Shown: positions 38,662 to 47,712 of the stretch, piece by piece
How positions within the stretch are numbered: position 1 is the first letter of the stretch
How the letters are laid out: each line of letters opens with the position of its first letter
NCBI GenBank assembly: GCA_026129765.1
Contig: JAHCHP010000001.1
Coordinates: forward strand, 186,001 to 250,000
Reading direction: 5' to 3'
Length of the DNA stretch: 64,000 bases
From: Fimbriimonadia bacterium
Lineage (GTDB): Bacteria > Armatimonadota > Fimbriimonadia > Fimbriimonadales > GBS-DC
The notes under the pieces: generated by a model
Database searches by the model: none
Seen by the model: only the letters and a program-made list of their open reading frames with translations
What the model was told of the DNA's origin: nothing
Program-made: the position numbers and the translations under genes

Positions 38662-39627
38662 ATGGGAATAGCGGTGGTTTTTCCAGGGCAAGGAGCGCAG
38701 CGTCCAGGGATGGGGCGCGACCTCTACGAACATCATAAGGCGGCGCATGCGGTGTTTGAACTCGCGCAGTCGCAAATGGATCGTTCTATTACGGAACTTT
38801 GTTTTGAAACAGATACTGATACATTAAGGTTGACCGAAAACGCGCAGCCATGCCTGTTGACCGTCGGATATGCGGGCTGGAAAGCCTTAATGGCAGAGGT
38901 TCCAGACTTCCAGCCAGACTATTTCGCGGGACACAGTATGGGCGAATATACCGCGCTGGCGGCGGCGGGGGTCTGGACCTTTGAAGAAGCCTTCTATTGG
39001 ATTGTGCAGCGCGCCGATGCCATGAGCGATGTGGCTTATAAGCTGCCCGGCACGATGGTGGCATTGATTGGGATCAATGCGCCCGAAGCCGACTTAGCGT
39101 GCCAAAAAGCGCAAGATGAGGGCGCAGGTATCGTCATTCCCGCCAACTACAACTGTCCCGGTCAAGTGGTGATTTCTGGCGCGCCCGAAGCGGTCGAGCG
39201 CGCGGTCGAATATGCCAAAGAACTGGGCGCGAAACGCGCGATTCCGCTGGCGGTGGCGGGCGCGTTCCATTCTCCAATTATGGCGACTGCCGCCGAACTC
39301 ATCCGCCAAGCCTACGAGAACGCCAATTTTCGCCAAGTGCCTGCGCCGGTTGTTTCCAATGTGACGGCGCGCCCTGTGACAAACCCGGAAGAGTGGCGCG
39401 AGGTGATGAGTATCCAAATCGCGTCGCCCGTGCGCTGGCAAGAGAGCGTGGAGTGGATGGCGTCTCAAGGGGTGGATACCTTTATTGAGGTCGGCGTGGG
39501 CGATGTGTTATCTGGTTTGATAAAACGATGCGTTCCCGGTGTCCATTGTTATCATGTGGTCGATATGAAAACCCTGCAGGAGACTGTCGAGCAATTGCGA
39601 AACAGGGATACAGCGGGAGGATTCTGA
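38662..39627 (+). CDS. fabD: Malonyl-CoA:ACP transacylase
   Basis: The 321-residue enzyme begins with FPGQGAQRPGMG and has the nucleophile in GHSMGEY (Ser92) and the catalytic His203 in GAFHSPIM. It loads malonate onto ACP for fatty-acid elongation. It is the first gene of fabD-fabG-acpP-fabF, with 3 bases between its stop and the fabG ATG. FabH, which often precedes, is absent here. The leaderless-type promoter stands directly upstream. Confidence 0.96.
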   Translation: MGIAVVFPGQGAQRPGMGRDLYEHHKAAHAVFELAQSQMDRSITELCFETDTDTLRLTENAQPCLLTVGYAGWKALMAEVPDFQPDYFAGHSMGEYTALAAAGVWTFEEAFYWIVQRADAMSDVAYKLPGTMVALIGINAPEADLACQKAQDEGAGIVIPANYNCPGQVVISGAPEAVERAVEYAKELGAKRAIPLAVAGAFHSPIMATAAELIRQAYENANFRQVPAPVVSNVTARPVTNPEEWREVMSIQIASPVRWQESVEWMASQGVDTFIEVGVGDVLSGLIKRCVPGVHCYHVVDMKTLQETVEQLRNRDTAGGF

Positions 39628-39630
39628 ACC

Positions 39631-40383
39631 ATGACCATTGATCTGCGGAATCAAGTCGCGCTGGTAACGGGCGCGGGGCGGGGCATTGGCTCCGAAATCG
39701 CGATGTCGCTGGCAAACGCGGGCGCAAAAGTCGCGCTTTGCGCGCGAACAGAAGCGAACTTGCAGTCAGTGGCGGAAACGATTCGCGCATCGGGCGGCGA
39801 CTGCTTTGCGGTCCCTACGGATGTTTCCGACAGCGCAGCGGTGGACATGCTGATGAACGCCGTGATGGAGCGGTGGGGCAGGCTGGACATCCTGGTGAAT
39901 AATGCTGGGATCACCCGCGACATGCTGTTGCTGCGGATGAAAGAAGAGGATTGGGACGCGGTGCTTCAGGTAAACTTGAAAGGCGCGTTTTTGTGTACCC
40001 GCTCCGCCTTGAAACCGATGTTGAAGCAGCGCTTCGGCAGGATTGTGAATGTGACCTCGGTGATTGGGCTGACGGGCAACGCGGGTCAGGCGAATTATGC
40101 TGCGTCCAAAGCCGCGCTGATCGCCTTTACCAAATCGGTTGCGGTCGAGGTGGGCAGCCGGGGAATCACTTGTAATGCGATTGCCCCGGGCTTTATCGAG
40201 ACCGACATGACCGCCGGGCTTTCCGATGAATTGAAGCAAAAAGCCTTAGAACGTATCCCTTTGGGACGTTTAGGGCTTTCAAAAGAGGTTGCAAATGGGG
40301 TACTCTTTTTGAGTTCCGAAATGGCTGCCTATATTACGGGGCAGACCTTAGTCGTTGATGGTGGGTTGACCACCGGATTGTAA
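39631..40383 (+). CDS. fabG: 3-oxoacyl-ACP reductase
   Basis: A 250-residue SDR with TGAGRGIG (cofactor), NNAGITRD, and the catalytic Ser-Tyr-Lys in VTSVIG and NYAASKAALI. The GITRDMLLLRM and FIETDMT segments are the typical FabG version of these motifs. It reduces beta-ketoacyl-ACP with NADPH in fatty-acid elongation. GGGAGGA lies just inside the end of fabD, giving tight coupling. Confidence 0.96.
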   Translation: MTIDLRNQVALVTGAGRGIGSEIAMSLANAGAKVALCARTEANLQSVAETIRASGGDCFAVPTDVSDSAAVDMLMNAVMERWGRLDILVNNAGITRDMLLLRMKEEDWDAVLQVNLKGAFLCTRSALKPMLKQRFGRIVNVTSVIGLTGNAGQANYAASKAALIAFTKSVAVEVGSRGITCNAIAPGFIETDMTAGLSDELKQKALERIPLGRLGLSKEVANGVLFLSSEMAAYITGQTLVVDGGLTTGL

Positions 40384-40437
40384 AACACCTGGAACTAAAC
40401 CTGGGGACTAAAAAACACTGGAGGAGGTTGAATTTTA

Positions 40438-40689
40438 ATGGACCGAACTGTTTTTGAGCGCGCTCGCAAAGTGATCGTGGATCAATTAGATGTGCGAGAG
40501 GATGATGTGACTCCGGATGCCAGCTTCGTTGAGGATTTGGGCGCAGACTCGCTTGATCTCGTGGAGATGGTGATGGCGTTTGAGCAGGAGTTCGAAATCA
40601 ATATTACCGACGATGAGTCGGAGAAGATTCGAACCGTGGCTGATGCTGTGCAGTTTCTCAGTTCAAAAGTCGCCGCTGAGGTTGGCTGA
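40438..40689 (+). CDS. acpP: Acyl carrier protein
   Basis: The 83-residue acidic protein contains [17 protein letters not shown] with Ser38 as the 4'-phosphopantetheine attachment site. GGAGGAGG lies just before the ATG, a strong ribosome-binding site that fits the high expression of ACP. Its stop overlaps the fabF start (TGATG). Confidence 0.97.
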   Translation: MDRTVFERARKVIVDQLDVREDDVTPDASFVEDLGADSLDLVEMVMAFEQEFEINITDDESEKIRTVADAVQFLSSKVAAEVG

Positions 40690-41936
40690 TGAATCAAAAG
40701 CGTGTGGTGGTGACCGGCTTAGGGCTGGTCACCCCGCTGGGCATCGGCATCGAACCGTTCTGGGATGGGTTGCTGAAAGGCGCGCGCGTGATAAAGCCAA
40801 TTACGCGCTTTGATGCTTCCCCATTTTCGACACGCATTGCCGCAGAAATCACAGAAGATTTTTTTGATCCTTCCCAATATATGGATCGCAAAGAAGCGCG
40901 GCGTAATGCCCGCTTCATTCAGTTTGCCATTGCCGCCACACGCCATGCGCTGGAACACTCCCAATTTGCTGTTACGCCGGAAAACGCGGAGCGCGTGGGC
41001 GTGATGATTGGTTCGGGTATTGGCGGCGTGGATTACATGGACTCGCAAGTGCGGGTTCTGGATCGCGAAGGACCCGACCGATTAAGCCCCTTTCTCCCGA
41101 TTATGATGATCGCCGATATGGCGGCAGGCATCGTTTCGATTATGCTGGGCGCAAAAGGACCCAATTCCTGCGTTGTTACGGCTTGTGCCACCGGCGCAAA
41201 TGCAATTGGCGACGCGGCGCGCTTGATTCAACGTGGCGATGTGGATGTGATGATTGCGGGCGGTACCGAAGCAGCCGTTGTGCCGGTGGGAATTGGCTCC
41301 TTCTGCGCAGCGCGCGCGATGAGTACTCGCAATGACGACCCAGCGCATGCCAGCCGTCCCTTCGATGCGGAACGCGACGGGTTTGTGATGGGCGAAGGCG
41401 CGGGCATTCTGATTTTGGAGAGTTATGAGCATGCCGCGGCGCGCGGAGCGACTATGATCGCGGAGATCAAGGGGTATGGTATGTGCGCGGATGCTTACCA
41501 TTTAACGCAGCCCGACCCCGAAGGCGACGGCGCATTTAGAAGTATGCGGAACGCCCTGCGCGATGCCGGTTTGGAACCCAGCGCGGTCGACTATATCAAT
41601 GCGCATGGCACTTCGACCCGCTATAACGATATGTGTGAAACGCGCGGAATCAAGCGGCTGTTTGGCGATTACGCTTATCAATTGGGCGTCAGCTCCACAA
41701 AGTCGGTGACAGGGCATTTACTGGGCGCGGCGGGCGCGGTAGAGGCGGCGGTTTGCGCTCTCGCCATTCAACATCAGACGCTGCCGCCCACTATCAACTA
41801 CGAGTTCCCCGACCCTGAGTGCGACCTGGATTATGTGCCAAATGAACCGCGCCCCGCGAAAGTGGATGTGGCGTTGTCCAACTCGTTCGGTTTTGGTGGT
41901 CACAACGCCAGTTTAGTGATCACGCGGGTAACTTAA
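40689..41936 (+). CDS. fabF: 3-oxoacyl-ACP synthase II
   Basis: The 415-residue condensing enzyme has the nucleophile in VVTACATGANAIGDAA (Cys166) and the two catalytic histidines in INAHGTST and KSVTGHLLGAAG, with the C-terminal SNSFGFGGHNAS. It condenses malonyl-ACP with acyl-ACP. It is the last gene of the fatty-acid cluster and its ATG overlaps the acpP stop by one base. Confidence 0.96.
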   Translation: MNQKRVVVTGLGLVTPLGIGIEPFWDGLLKGARVIKPITRFDASPFSTRIAAEITEDFFDPSQYMDRKEARRNARFIQFAIAATRHALEHSQFAVTPENAERVGVMIGSGIGGVDYMDSQVRVLDREGPDRLSPFLPIMMIADMAAGIVSIMLGAKGPNSCVVTACATGANAIGDAARLIQRGDVDVMIAGGTEAAVVPVGIGSFCAARAMSTRNDDPAHASRPFDAERDGFVMGEGAGILILESYEHAAARGATMIAEIKGYGMCADAYHLTQPDPEGDGAFRSMRNALRDAGLEPSAVDYINAHGTSTRYNDMCETRGIKRLFGDYAYQLGVSSTKSVTGHLLGAAGAVEAAVCALAIQHQTLPPTINYEFPDPECDLDYVPNEPRPAKVDVALSNSFGFGGHNASLVITRVT

Positions 41937-41960
41937 GTATTGAGAATCCAGCCTTGAAAC

Positions 41961-42094
41961 GCAGACCCATTCGCTTCGCTCAAGGTGATCGCAAAAGTTG
42001 GGGCAGACCTGTGTGTCTACACGAACAGAAGGCGCACACGCCGGTGCGCCCTACAATTGTCATGCCTATCGCAGATAGGCATCTGTTTTTTAGA
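41961..42094. repeat. Dispersed intergenic repeat, copy B
   Basis: In the 339-base gap after fabF. It has GCAGACCCATTCGCTTCGCTC, split as GCAGACCCATTCG and CTTCGCTCAAGGTGA, then GGGGCAGACCTGTGTGTCT, the palindrome GGCGCAC-ACGCCG-GTGCGCC, CTACAATTGTCATGCC, and a second palindrome ATGCCTATC-GCAGATAGGCAT. Order and spacing match copy A. No gene or tRNA is seen in the gap. Confidence 0.75.
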
Positions 42095-42275
42095 AGCATA
42101 CCTTCTCAGCGCTCAGGATGACAGCCTACAGAATTCCTCAGAAATCTTCTGCAACAAAAATCTTCTCATCCCTTAATCTTTACTGAACATTTGCCATTGC
42201 GCGGCGTCTATGGCTATGGTGGGGCTTGGGCTTCACAGAAAGATAACTCCATTTTCCCATAGGAGGGATTACGTT

Positions 42276-42797
42276 ATGTTCAGAAAGTTGATTGCATTAG
42301 CGGTAGTGTCAATTGCGGCGACTGCGATGGCGCAGAATGCCTATGTTGAGTTTACTTTTGGTCACGGAACTGCAAAAAGCGACCCTGCAGCGACCGAGCC
42401 AAACGCGATGTTTCGTTTCGATGCGCGTCGGATGACGATGGGCGATAATTCTCGAATGGGAGGACATTTCCACATCAGCGTACGCGGACGGGAACGTACA
42501 GGCACAGAGATTGCAATGGTGCGTTTGAATCGCTTGCAGGTTAATGCGGAACAAAAAACCGCTGCCTTTAGCGGAGACGCAACCATTACCATGCATACCC
42601 CTCAGGGGGTTCGCCGAGCGCGTGGTGTTGTGATCGTGGAAGTTCGCGATAGTCGTACCCCAGAGCGAACGGATGCTCGACCCGATACGATCGCGGTCCG
42701 CTTCATGGTTCCCAACAATGAGAATCCTGCCTTCGCTTATCGTGGCGTTGTGCATCGAGGCGACATTGTGGTGGGACAACGACGTGAAGGTCGCTAA
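42276..42797 (+). CDS. Small exported protein of unknown function
   Basis: From ATG 42276, with AGGAGGG upstream, the 173-residue protein has a signal peptide (residues 1-20, ending TAMAQ). The mature part alternates hydrophobic and charged strands (MGGHFHISVRGRER, GDATITMHTPQGVRRARGVVIVEVRD, DTIAVRFMVPNNENPAFAYRG) and is Arg/Met rich, suggesting a small beta-sandwich. No known family is recognised. It has a terminator and probably stands alone. Confidence 0.7.
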   Translation: MFRKLIALAVVSIAATAMAQNAYVEFTFGHGTAKSDPAATEPNAMFRFDARRMTMGDNSRMGGHFHISVRGRERTGTEIAMVRLNRLQVNAEQKTAAFSGDATITMHTPQGVRRARGVVIVEVRDSRTPERTDARPDTIAVRFMVPNNENPAFAYRGVVHRGDIVVGQRREGR

Positions 42798-42829
42798 GTC
42801 TTAACCTCTTCGTCTGGAAGGGACGAAAG

Positions 42830-42868
42830 CCCTCTCTGTGGGATCACTTCCTCAGGGAGGGTTTCTTC
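42830..42868. terminator. Terminator between converging genes
   Basis: CCCTCTCTG pairs with CAGGGAGGG (one G-U) across a 14-base loop, followed by TTTCTTCATTT on the plus strand. Confidence 0.75.
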
Positions 42869-43280
42869 ATTTCTGACTGTTTGCCTGAAGATAGCGCTCT
42901 ATCAGGATCAGCGCAACGAAATCGTCATAAGGAACCGGCGGTAGAAGCAGCCCTTGAGGGATCCATTTGCGCCAGCCGCGCGGGGGATAGAACTGAAAAT
43001 ATTTTCTTCGCGCCTCTAACGTCGAATCGCGTTCATTCACGAGTTCCCATTGGATGGAAGGGAACCACGCCTTGAGCTGCGCCAGAAGAGATTTGCTGCC
43101 TGTGCCAGAGCCAATCAGGTGAACTTCTAACTGGAACTGTTGAAACAGAGCGGTCAGCCGGTTTAGCAGGTTGTCTAAATCCACGACTTCGCGATGGAGC
43201 AGTTCCAGCCCTTGGGGAGAGGACTCCGCGATGGCGATGCCCGATTTATGGCTGCCCGGATCAATGGCGAGATAGCGCAT
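42867..43280 (-). CDS. YqgF/RuvX-like RNase H-fold protein
   Basis: The 137-residue protein begins MRYLAIDPGSHKSGIAI, the DxG motif of the YqgF fold, and has VNERDSTLEARRKYF, matching the DER-T region of pre-16S rRNA nuclease / Holliday-junction-resolvase homologues. It ends with YDDFVALILIERYL, supplying a late Asp. Because it differs from canonical YqgF (for instance the long VPYDDF tail) the precise function is left open. It is 12 bases downstream of tRNA-Sec on the same strand. Confidence 0.7.
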   Translation of the reverse strand: MRYLAIDPGSHKSGIAIAESSPQGLELLHREVVDLDNLLNRLTALFQQFQLEVHLIGSGTGSKSLLAQLKAWFPSIQWELVNERDSTLEARRKYFQFYPPRGWRKWIPQGLLLPPVPYDDFVALILIERYLQANSQK

Positions 43281-43292
43281 AGAGTTTCTGGT

Positions 43293-43387
43293 TGGCGGGA
43301 GCGTGTAGGAGTCGAACCTACCGGAGACGGATTACGCCTCCAACCGGGTTTGAAGCCCGTCAGGGACACCAGCCCCCATGCGCCCCC
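43293..43387 (-). tRNA. selC: tRNA-Sec (TCA)
   Basis: The minus strand folds into a 95-nucleotide tRNA with a long acceptor (GGGGGCG with CGCTCCC), an extended D-stem (GGGGGCTGGTGTCCC), an anticodon loop CTTCAAA giving TCA, a long variable arm (GGAGGCG-TAAT-CCGTCTCC) and a T-arm GTAGG-TTCGACT-CCTAC, ending GCCA with encoded CCA. The TCA anticodon with a large variable arm and enlarged D-stem identifies selenocysteine tRNA. It lies between thrC and the YqgF-like gene. selA, selB and selD are not in this window. Confidence 0.93.
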
Positions 43388-43407
43388 AAAGAAATTACTC
43401 CTGTCTT

Positions 43408-44463
43408 TTACAAACCCAACCCTTTCAAAACCGCTTCATAATTCGTGTCTGCCTTCAACGGTTCCTTCGCGCTGGCAAGTAAAGCCGTGTCTGGGTCTTT
43501 CAGCCCATGTCCCGTTAAGGTCACGGTGACGGTTGCTGGTTGGGTGAAGAAGCCCTCTGCCGCCAATTTGAACAGCGCCGCCAACGGAGCGGCGCAGGCA
43601 GGTTCCACAAAGACCCCTTCTAAGGCAGCCACCAGCCGGTAGGCATTGAGGATTTCCTCATCCGTTACTTTCAAGAAAAGCCCCTGCGACTCCTGCTGCG
43701 CTTGGACCGCTTCTTTCCAACTGGCAGGGTTGCCGATGCGGATTGCAGTCGCAAGCGTTTCGGGTTTTTCGATAATCCGGTTTTCCACCAGCGGCGCTGC
43801 GCCTGCGGCTTGCGCGCCCAGCATGCGCGGCTTGCGTGTTGTTTTGCCCTGTCCGAAATACTCAACATAGCCCTGCCAATAAGAGGCGATATTGCGCGCG
43901 TTGCCGACCGGGATGGCATGAAAGTCGGGCGCATCGCCGAGTTGGTCACAAATCTCAAACGCGCCTGTTTTCTGTCCTTCGGCGCGGTAGGGATTGACCG
44001 AGTTGACCAACGTAATGGGGAACTGCTCCGAGATTTGACGCACGATTCGAAGCGCGTCATCAAAATTGCCCGCCACTTCCAAAACTTGCGCGCCGTGCAT
44101 CAACGATTGAGTCAATTTGCCCAGCGCGACCTTGCCATGCGGTAAGATGACGAAGCATTGTAAGCCTGCGCGCGCGGCATAGGCGGCAGCGGAGGCAGCG
44201 GTGTTGCCCGTCGAAGCGCATATGATGGCTTGGGAGCATTCTTCTACGGCTTTTGAGACCGCCATGGTCATGCCCCGGTCTTTGAAGGAGCCGGTCGGAT
44301 TCGCGCCCTCAAACTTCAGCCACAACCGGAGATCGGGATGAATTCGCTCTGCCAAACGGGGAGCTTCAATCAGGGGTGTTCCGCCCTCCATTAAGGTGAT
44401 AATGGGAGTGCTTTCTGAAACGGGAAGATAATCCCGGTACTGGTCGATTAACGCTCGTCTCAT
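43408..44463 (-). CDS. thrC: Threonine synthase
   Basis: The 351-residue PLP enzyme has the cofactor lysine in [11 protein letters not shown] (Lys61), the phosphate loop in [12 protein letters not shown] and the [18 protein letters not shown] block. It converts O-phosphohomoserine to threonine. It follows hom by 3 bases. A separate homoserine kinase (thrB) is not adjacent. Confidence 0.96.
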   Translation of the reverse strand: MRRALIDQYRDYLPVSESTPIITLMEGGTPLIEAPRLAERIHPDLRLWLKFEGANPTGSFKDRGMTMAVSKAVEECSQAIICASTGNTAASAAAYAARAGLQCFVILPHGKVALGKLTQSLMHGAQVLEVAGNFDDALRIVRQISEQFPITLVNSVNPYRAEGQKTGAFEICDQLGDAPDFHAIPVGNARNIASYWQGYVEYFGQGKTTRKPRMLGAQAAGAAPLVENRIIEKPETLATAIRIGNPASWKEAVQAQQESQGLFLKVTDEEILNAYRLVAALEGVFVEPACAAPLAALFKLAAEGFFTQPATVTVTLTGHGLKDPDTALLASAKEPLKADTNYEAVLKGLGL

Positions 44464-44466
44464 ACC

Positions 44467-45744
44467 TCAATCATTCCACATGGAGCGGGGCAGCGCGCGT
44501 ATCCAACGGACTTCATTCGCGATACCTGTCTCCCGCAGTTTTTCCAAGAAGGTTGCTTCACGCAAGGGGCGGGTAATCATCAGACTCGTGTGTTCGTTGT
44601 GGTAAGTGAGAGGATCGCTTGTTTCAAGAGCCTCGAGTGGCAAACGCAGGTGAAACGGAAAACGAAGGAAATAGGCGTTTTCGGTCTGTTCGATGGGGAT
44701 CACGGGAATCGATTCGCCGCACAAGAACGGCATACACCCTGTGGAGTTGGTTTGCATGTTGCGCGCGACTTCCACCAAATCGCCCATGACCGCGCTGGCG
44801 GTCGGCAGGCTTCCCGCGCCGAACCCGAGAAACATCATCTGCTTAAAGGCATTGCCCCGCGCGATCACCGCGCCATTGGAGCCTGCGGAACCGGTGAGCG
44901 GGTGATTCGGCTCAAGAAACACCGGATGAACGCGCGCGCTAACCGCTCCGTTTGGTTCTCGTTGAGCGATGCCCAACAGTTTGATTTTGCCGCCCAACTT
45001 TTTAGCGGCAGCGATGTCATCGCCCGATATCTGGGTGATTCCTTCCCGGTAGACCTGCTCCACCGGCACGTGCGCTTGGAATGCCAAGCGAGCCAAAATG
45101 GCGGTTTTGTATTGGGCATCGAAACCCTCTACATCGGCGGTGGGGTCGGCTTCCGCATAGCCTGCCGCCTGCGCCTCACGGAGCGCGTTCTGATAGGCGT
45201 CAGATGCGCCCGCGCTTTCATTTTCCAGCGACTCTTCCATTCGCCTTAAGATGTAATTCGTTGTGCTGTTGACGATGCCCATCACCGATTGGATTTGGTT
45301 GCCTGCCAAAGCGGTCTGCAGGCAGTTCAGCACGGGAAGGCTGCCCGCCACACTGGCTTCATAGCGCAAATCACAACGATGCTTCAAAGCGAGCGGCAGC
45401 AATTCATGCCCGGCTTTGGCGATCAGCTCTTTGTTGGCGGTGATGACCTGTTTGCCATGCTGCAGGGCAGTTTTAATCAATGAGTAAGCCGGTTCATAAC
45501 CGCCCATCACCTCAATCACCAGGTCGATAGCGGGGTCTGTCGCGATAGAGACTCCATCGGTCGTCAAGCGTGCGACGGGCGTTTCCGCATCGCGTGGCTT
45601 GGTCCTATCCCGCACCAACACGCGAGTCACCTCGAATTGGCAACCGGTCTGTTTTTGCAGCAACTCCCGATTCTCTTTAAGCAGGTGAACCACACCGCTG
45701 CCAACCGTTCCGAAACCCATCAAGCCAATGCGAACAACTCTCAT
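44467..45744 (-). CDS. hom: Homoserine dehydrogenase
   Basis: The 425-residue enzyme has the NAD(P) motif GFGTVGSGVVHLL, the catalytic region EASVAGSLPVLNCLQ and YAEADPTADVEGFDAQYKTAILA, and a C-terminal ACT-like regulatory domain (PFHLRLPLEALETSDPLTYHNEHTSLMI region). It reduces aspartate semialdehyde to homoserine for threonine and methionine. Its ATG overlaps the accB stop (ATGA), and thrC follows at once. Confidence 0.95.
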   Translation of the reverse strand: MRVVRIGLMGFGTVGSGVVHLLKENRELLQKQTGCQFEVTRVLVRDRTKPRDAETPVARLTTDGVSIATDPAIDLVIEVMGGYEPAYSLIKTALQHGKQVITANKELIAKAGHELLPLALKHRCDLRYEASVAGSLPVLNCLQTALAGNQIQSVMGIVNSTTNYILRRMEESLENESAGASDAYQNALREAQAAGYAEADPTADVEGFDAQYKTAILARLAFQAHVPVEQVYREGITQISGDDIAAAKKLGGKIKLLGIAQREPNGAVSARVHPVFLEPNHPLTGSAGSNGAVIARGNAFKQMMFLGFGAGSLPTASAVMGDLVEVARNMQTNSTGCMPFLCGESIPVIPIEQTENAYFLRFPFHLRLPLEALETSDPLTYHNEHTSLMITRPLREATFLEKLRETGIANEVRWIRALPRSMWND

Positions 45745-46175
45745 GAAGCGGTCTCCCGCGCGACAACCATCAAAACCTGTCCCGCCTGCACTAAACTGCC
45801 GTTCTGGGTAACGATTTTCACAATGGTTCCTGTAAGCGGGGAAGGGATTTCGTTGAAAACTTTCATCGCCTCAATGAGACCGATAATTTGTCCCTCTTGT
45901 ATCTGGTCGCCTTCTTGCACATAGGGCGGTTCGCTGGGTGAGGGTCCGCGGTAGAACATGCCTCCCATCGGCGATTCCAACGGTTCGCCTGCCGGTTCTG
46001 TGGGAACAACGGCGCGCGCATAGTCGCTGGGCAGGTAATCAGGAGCGGGGGCAGCAGACGCTTGAGCGCGCTCTAAGCGGACTTGGATGTCGTCCCATTC
46101 CACGTCTAATTCGTTCAGGTGGTACTGTTCCATCACCGAAATCAACTGTTCGACAGTTTCCAGAGGCAAACGCAT
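45741..46175 (-). CDS. accB: Biotin carboxyl carrier protein of acetyl-CoA carboxylase
   Basis: The 144-residue protein ends in a biotinyl domain with EAMKVFNEIPSPLTG, where the Lys of AMK is biotinylated, preceded by VQEGDQIQEGQIIGLIEAM. The N-terminal 35 residues and the Ala/Pro linker match AccB. It carries CO2 between biotin carboxylase and carboxyltransferase. Unusually it is fused by overlap to hom rather than next to accC. A TATAAT lies 6 bases before the ATG, so the accB-hom-thrC message is probably leaderless. Confidence 0.9.
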   Translation of the reverse strand: MRLPLETVEQLISVMEQYHLNELDVEWDDIQVRLERAQASAAPAPDYLPSDYARAVVPTEPAGEPLESPMGGMFYRGPSPSEPPYVQEGDQIQEGQIIGLIEAMKVFNEIPSPLTGTIVKIVTQNGSLVQAGQVLMVVARETAS

Positions 46176-46181
46176 GCATGT

Positions 46182-46187
46182 ATTATA
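46182..46187 (-). promoter_or_regulatory. Leaderless-type -10 of accB-hom-thrC
   Basis: TATAAT on the minus strand with 6 bases to ATG 46175. Confidence 0.6.
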
Positions 46188-46261
46188 GCCAACGATGAAA
46201 ATTTTTGTGAAATTTCGCGAAACAAACTTTTGAGAGGGGGGTCTAAACGGGTGTAAGGGTC

Positions 46262-46330
46262 GTCCTGCTCTCCTCCTAACAGGATTTGGAGAGCCTCTGC
46301 CAAGGCTCGCTTCGGCGAGCCTTTTTTTTA
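46262..46330 (+). ncRNA. Candidate small RNA ending in a strong terminator
   Basis: On the plus strand, between two minus-strand genes, CTCTCC-TCCT-AAC-AGGA-TTT-GGAGAG (46268-46293) forms a bulged hairpin. It is followed by AAGGCTCGC-TTCG-GCGAGCCTT (46302-46323) and a run of eight T, a model Rho-independent terminator. No plus-strand protein gene precedes it. A TATTAT at 46181-46186 could be a -10, giving a transcript up to about 135 bases. The 5' end is uncertain, so only the structured end is marked. Confidence 0.4.
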
Positions 46331-47692
46331 TTTCCCAATACAGAAATCCCTAAAGATGCGATGTATCAAATCCTCTTCCACCGTTTCGCCAGTGATTTGC
46401 CCATAAGCCAGCCATGCGCTTCGGAGGTCAATGCTTAGAAAGTCAGGGGGCAGGGCTTGATCAATCGTATGCAGCGCATGCCGCAAGTGGTCTGCCGCTT
46501 CACGCAGGGCATTCGCGTGGCGCGCATGGGTGACGGGCAGGTTTTCAGAATTCAGGTCATGCAGGTCCAGCAAGGACAGTAAGGCGTGGCGCACATCCTC
46601 CAAGCCTGTTCCTGTCAGCGCGGAGACTAAGATCGCCGTGGGCTGACTTGAAACCGGGGTATCCAGCAAGTCTATCTTATTTGCGACTAAGAGCGCGGGT
46701 TTGTCGGGCAGCGTTTCCCACAGCGCTTGATCTGCTTCCGTCCAGCCTGCATGCGCGCTGAATACGAACAGCAGAGCATCGGCGTTTTCTATCGCTTGCC
46801 GGGTACGCTCGATCCCGATGCGCTCCACCGTATCCTCGCTGTTTCTAAGTCCAGCGGTATCTTGAACGATGAAGGGAACCCCGCCCGCTTGAAACGATTC
46901 TTCAATCACATCGCGAGTGGTTCCCGGTACTTCGGTTACAATGGCGCGTTCCTCTTGAAGCAGAGCGTTTAACAGCGAGGACTTACCCACATTTGGTTGT
47001 CCGATGATGGCTAAGCGAACACCTTCCCGCAACAGACGCCCTGCCTTCGCTCGCTTGAGCAGCGTTTCTGTCTCCTCTATCAGTTCTTGAATCTGCGATT
47101 GCAACGCTTCTGTGTTTAAGTCGCCGATCTCCTCTGAAAAGTCGATGACCGCTTCCACGCTTGCCAGCAGACTGAGCGCGCTGTCGGACAGATGGCGAGC
47201 CTGCTGAGAAAGCGCGCCTTTGTGTAATTCTAACGCGGCACGTCCTTGCGCCTCTGCGCGCGCATGGATTAAATCAGCCACCGCTTCCGCCTGCGCCAGG
47301 TCTAACTTGCCGTTCAAAAAAGCGCGCAGGGTAAACTCGCCCGGCTCGGCAGGGCGCGCGCCAAACCGCCAGGTCAATTCTAAGGCTTGCCGAAGAACCG
47401 CGCTGCCCCCATGACAACTGAACTCCACACAATCTTCGCCTGTATAGCTGTTGGGCGCTTTGAACACCAACAGTAAAGCGCGGTCAACCGCAACCCCTGT
47501 TTCCGGGTTCACGATTTCACCGACATAAATGCGATGGCTTTCTAAGGGCTTTGGGTCGGCGCGCCGGAACATCTTCTCTGCCAATGCAAAAGCGTCACTG
47601 CCGCTCACACGGACAATTCCGATGGCTGCTGTGCCGGGCGCGGTGGCGATTGCGCTGATGGTGTCTTGGTTGGCGATTTTCAAAGACGGCAT
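46328..47692 (-). CDS. mnmE: tRNA modification GTPase MnmE
   Basis: The 454-residue protein has the N-terminal folate-binding domain (TISAIATAPGTAAIGIVRVSG), a helical middle, the G domain with GQPNVGKSS (231-239), DTAG and NKID, and the C-terminal CIGK motif needed for catalysis. With MnmG it makes the cmnm5 group on wobble uridines. TACTAT lies 9 bases before the ATG and there is no Shine-Dalgarno, so the mRNA is probably leaderless. Confidence 0.97.
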   Translation of the reverse strand: MPSLKIANQDTISAIATAPGTAAIGIVRVSGSDAFALAEKMFRRADPKPLESHRIYVGEIVNPETGVAVDRALLLVFKAPNSYTGEDCVEFSCHGGSAVLRQALELTWRFGARPAEPGEFTLRAFLNGKLDLAQAEAVADLIHARAEAQGRAALELHKGALSQQARHLSDSALSLLASVEAVIDFSEEIGDLNTEALQSQIQELIEETETLLKRAKAGRLLREGVRLAIIGQPNVGKSSLLNALLQEERAIVTEVPGTTRDVIEESFQAGGVPFIVQDTAGLRNSEDTVERIGIERTRQAIENADALLFVFSAHAGWTEADQALWETLPDKPALLVANKIDLLDTPVSSQPTAILVSALTGTGLEDVRHALLSLLDLHDLNSENLPVTHARHANALREAADHLRHALHTIDQALPPDFLSIDLRSAWLAYGQITGETVEEDLIHRIFRDFCIGK

Positions 47693-47701
47693 ACGGGATG
47701 A

Positions 47702-47707
47702 ATAGTA
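47702..47707 (-). promoter_or_regulatory. Leaderless-type -10 of mnmE
   Basis: TACTAT, 9 bases to ATG 47692, inside the short gap after the WD40 gene. Confidence 0.45.
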
Positions 47708-47712
47708 CCCGC

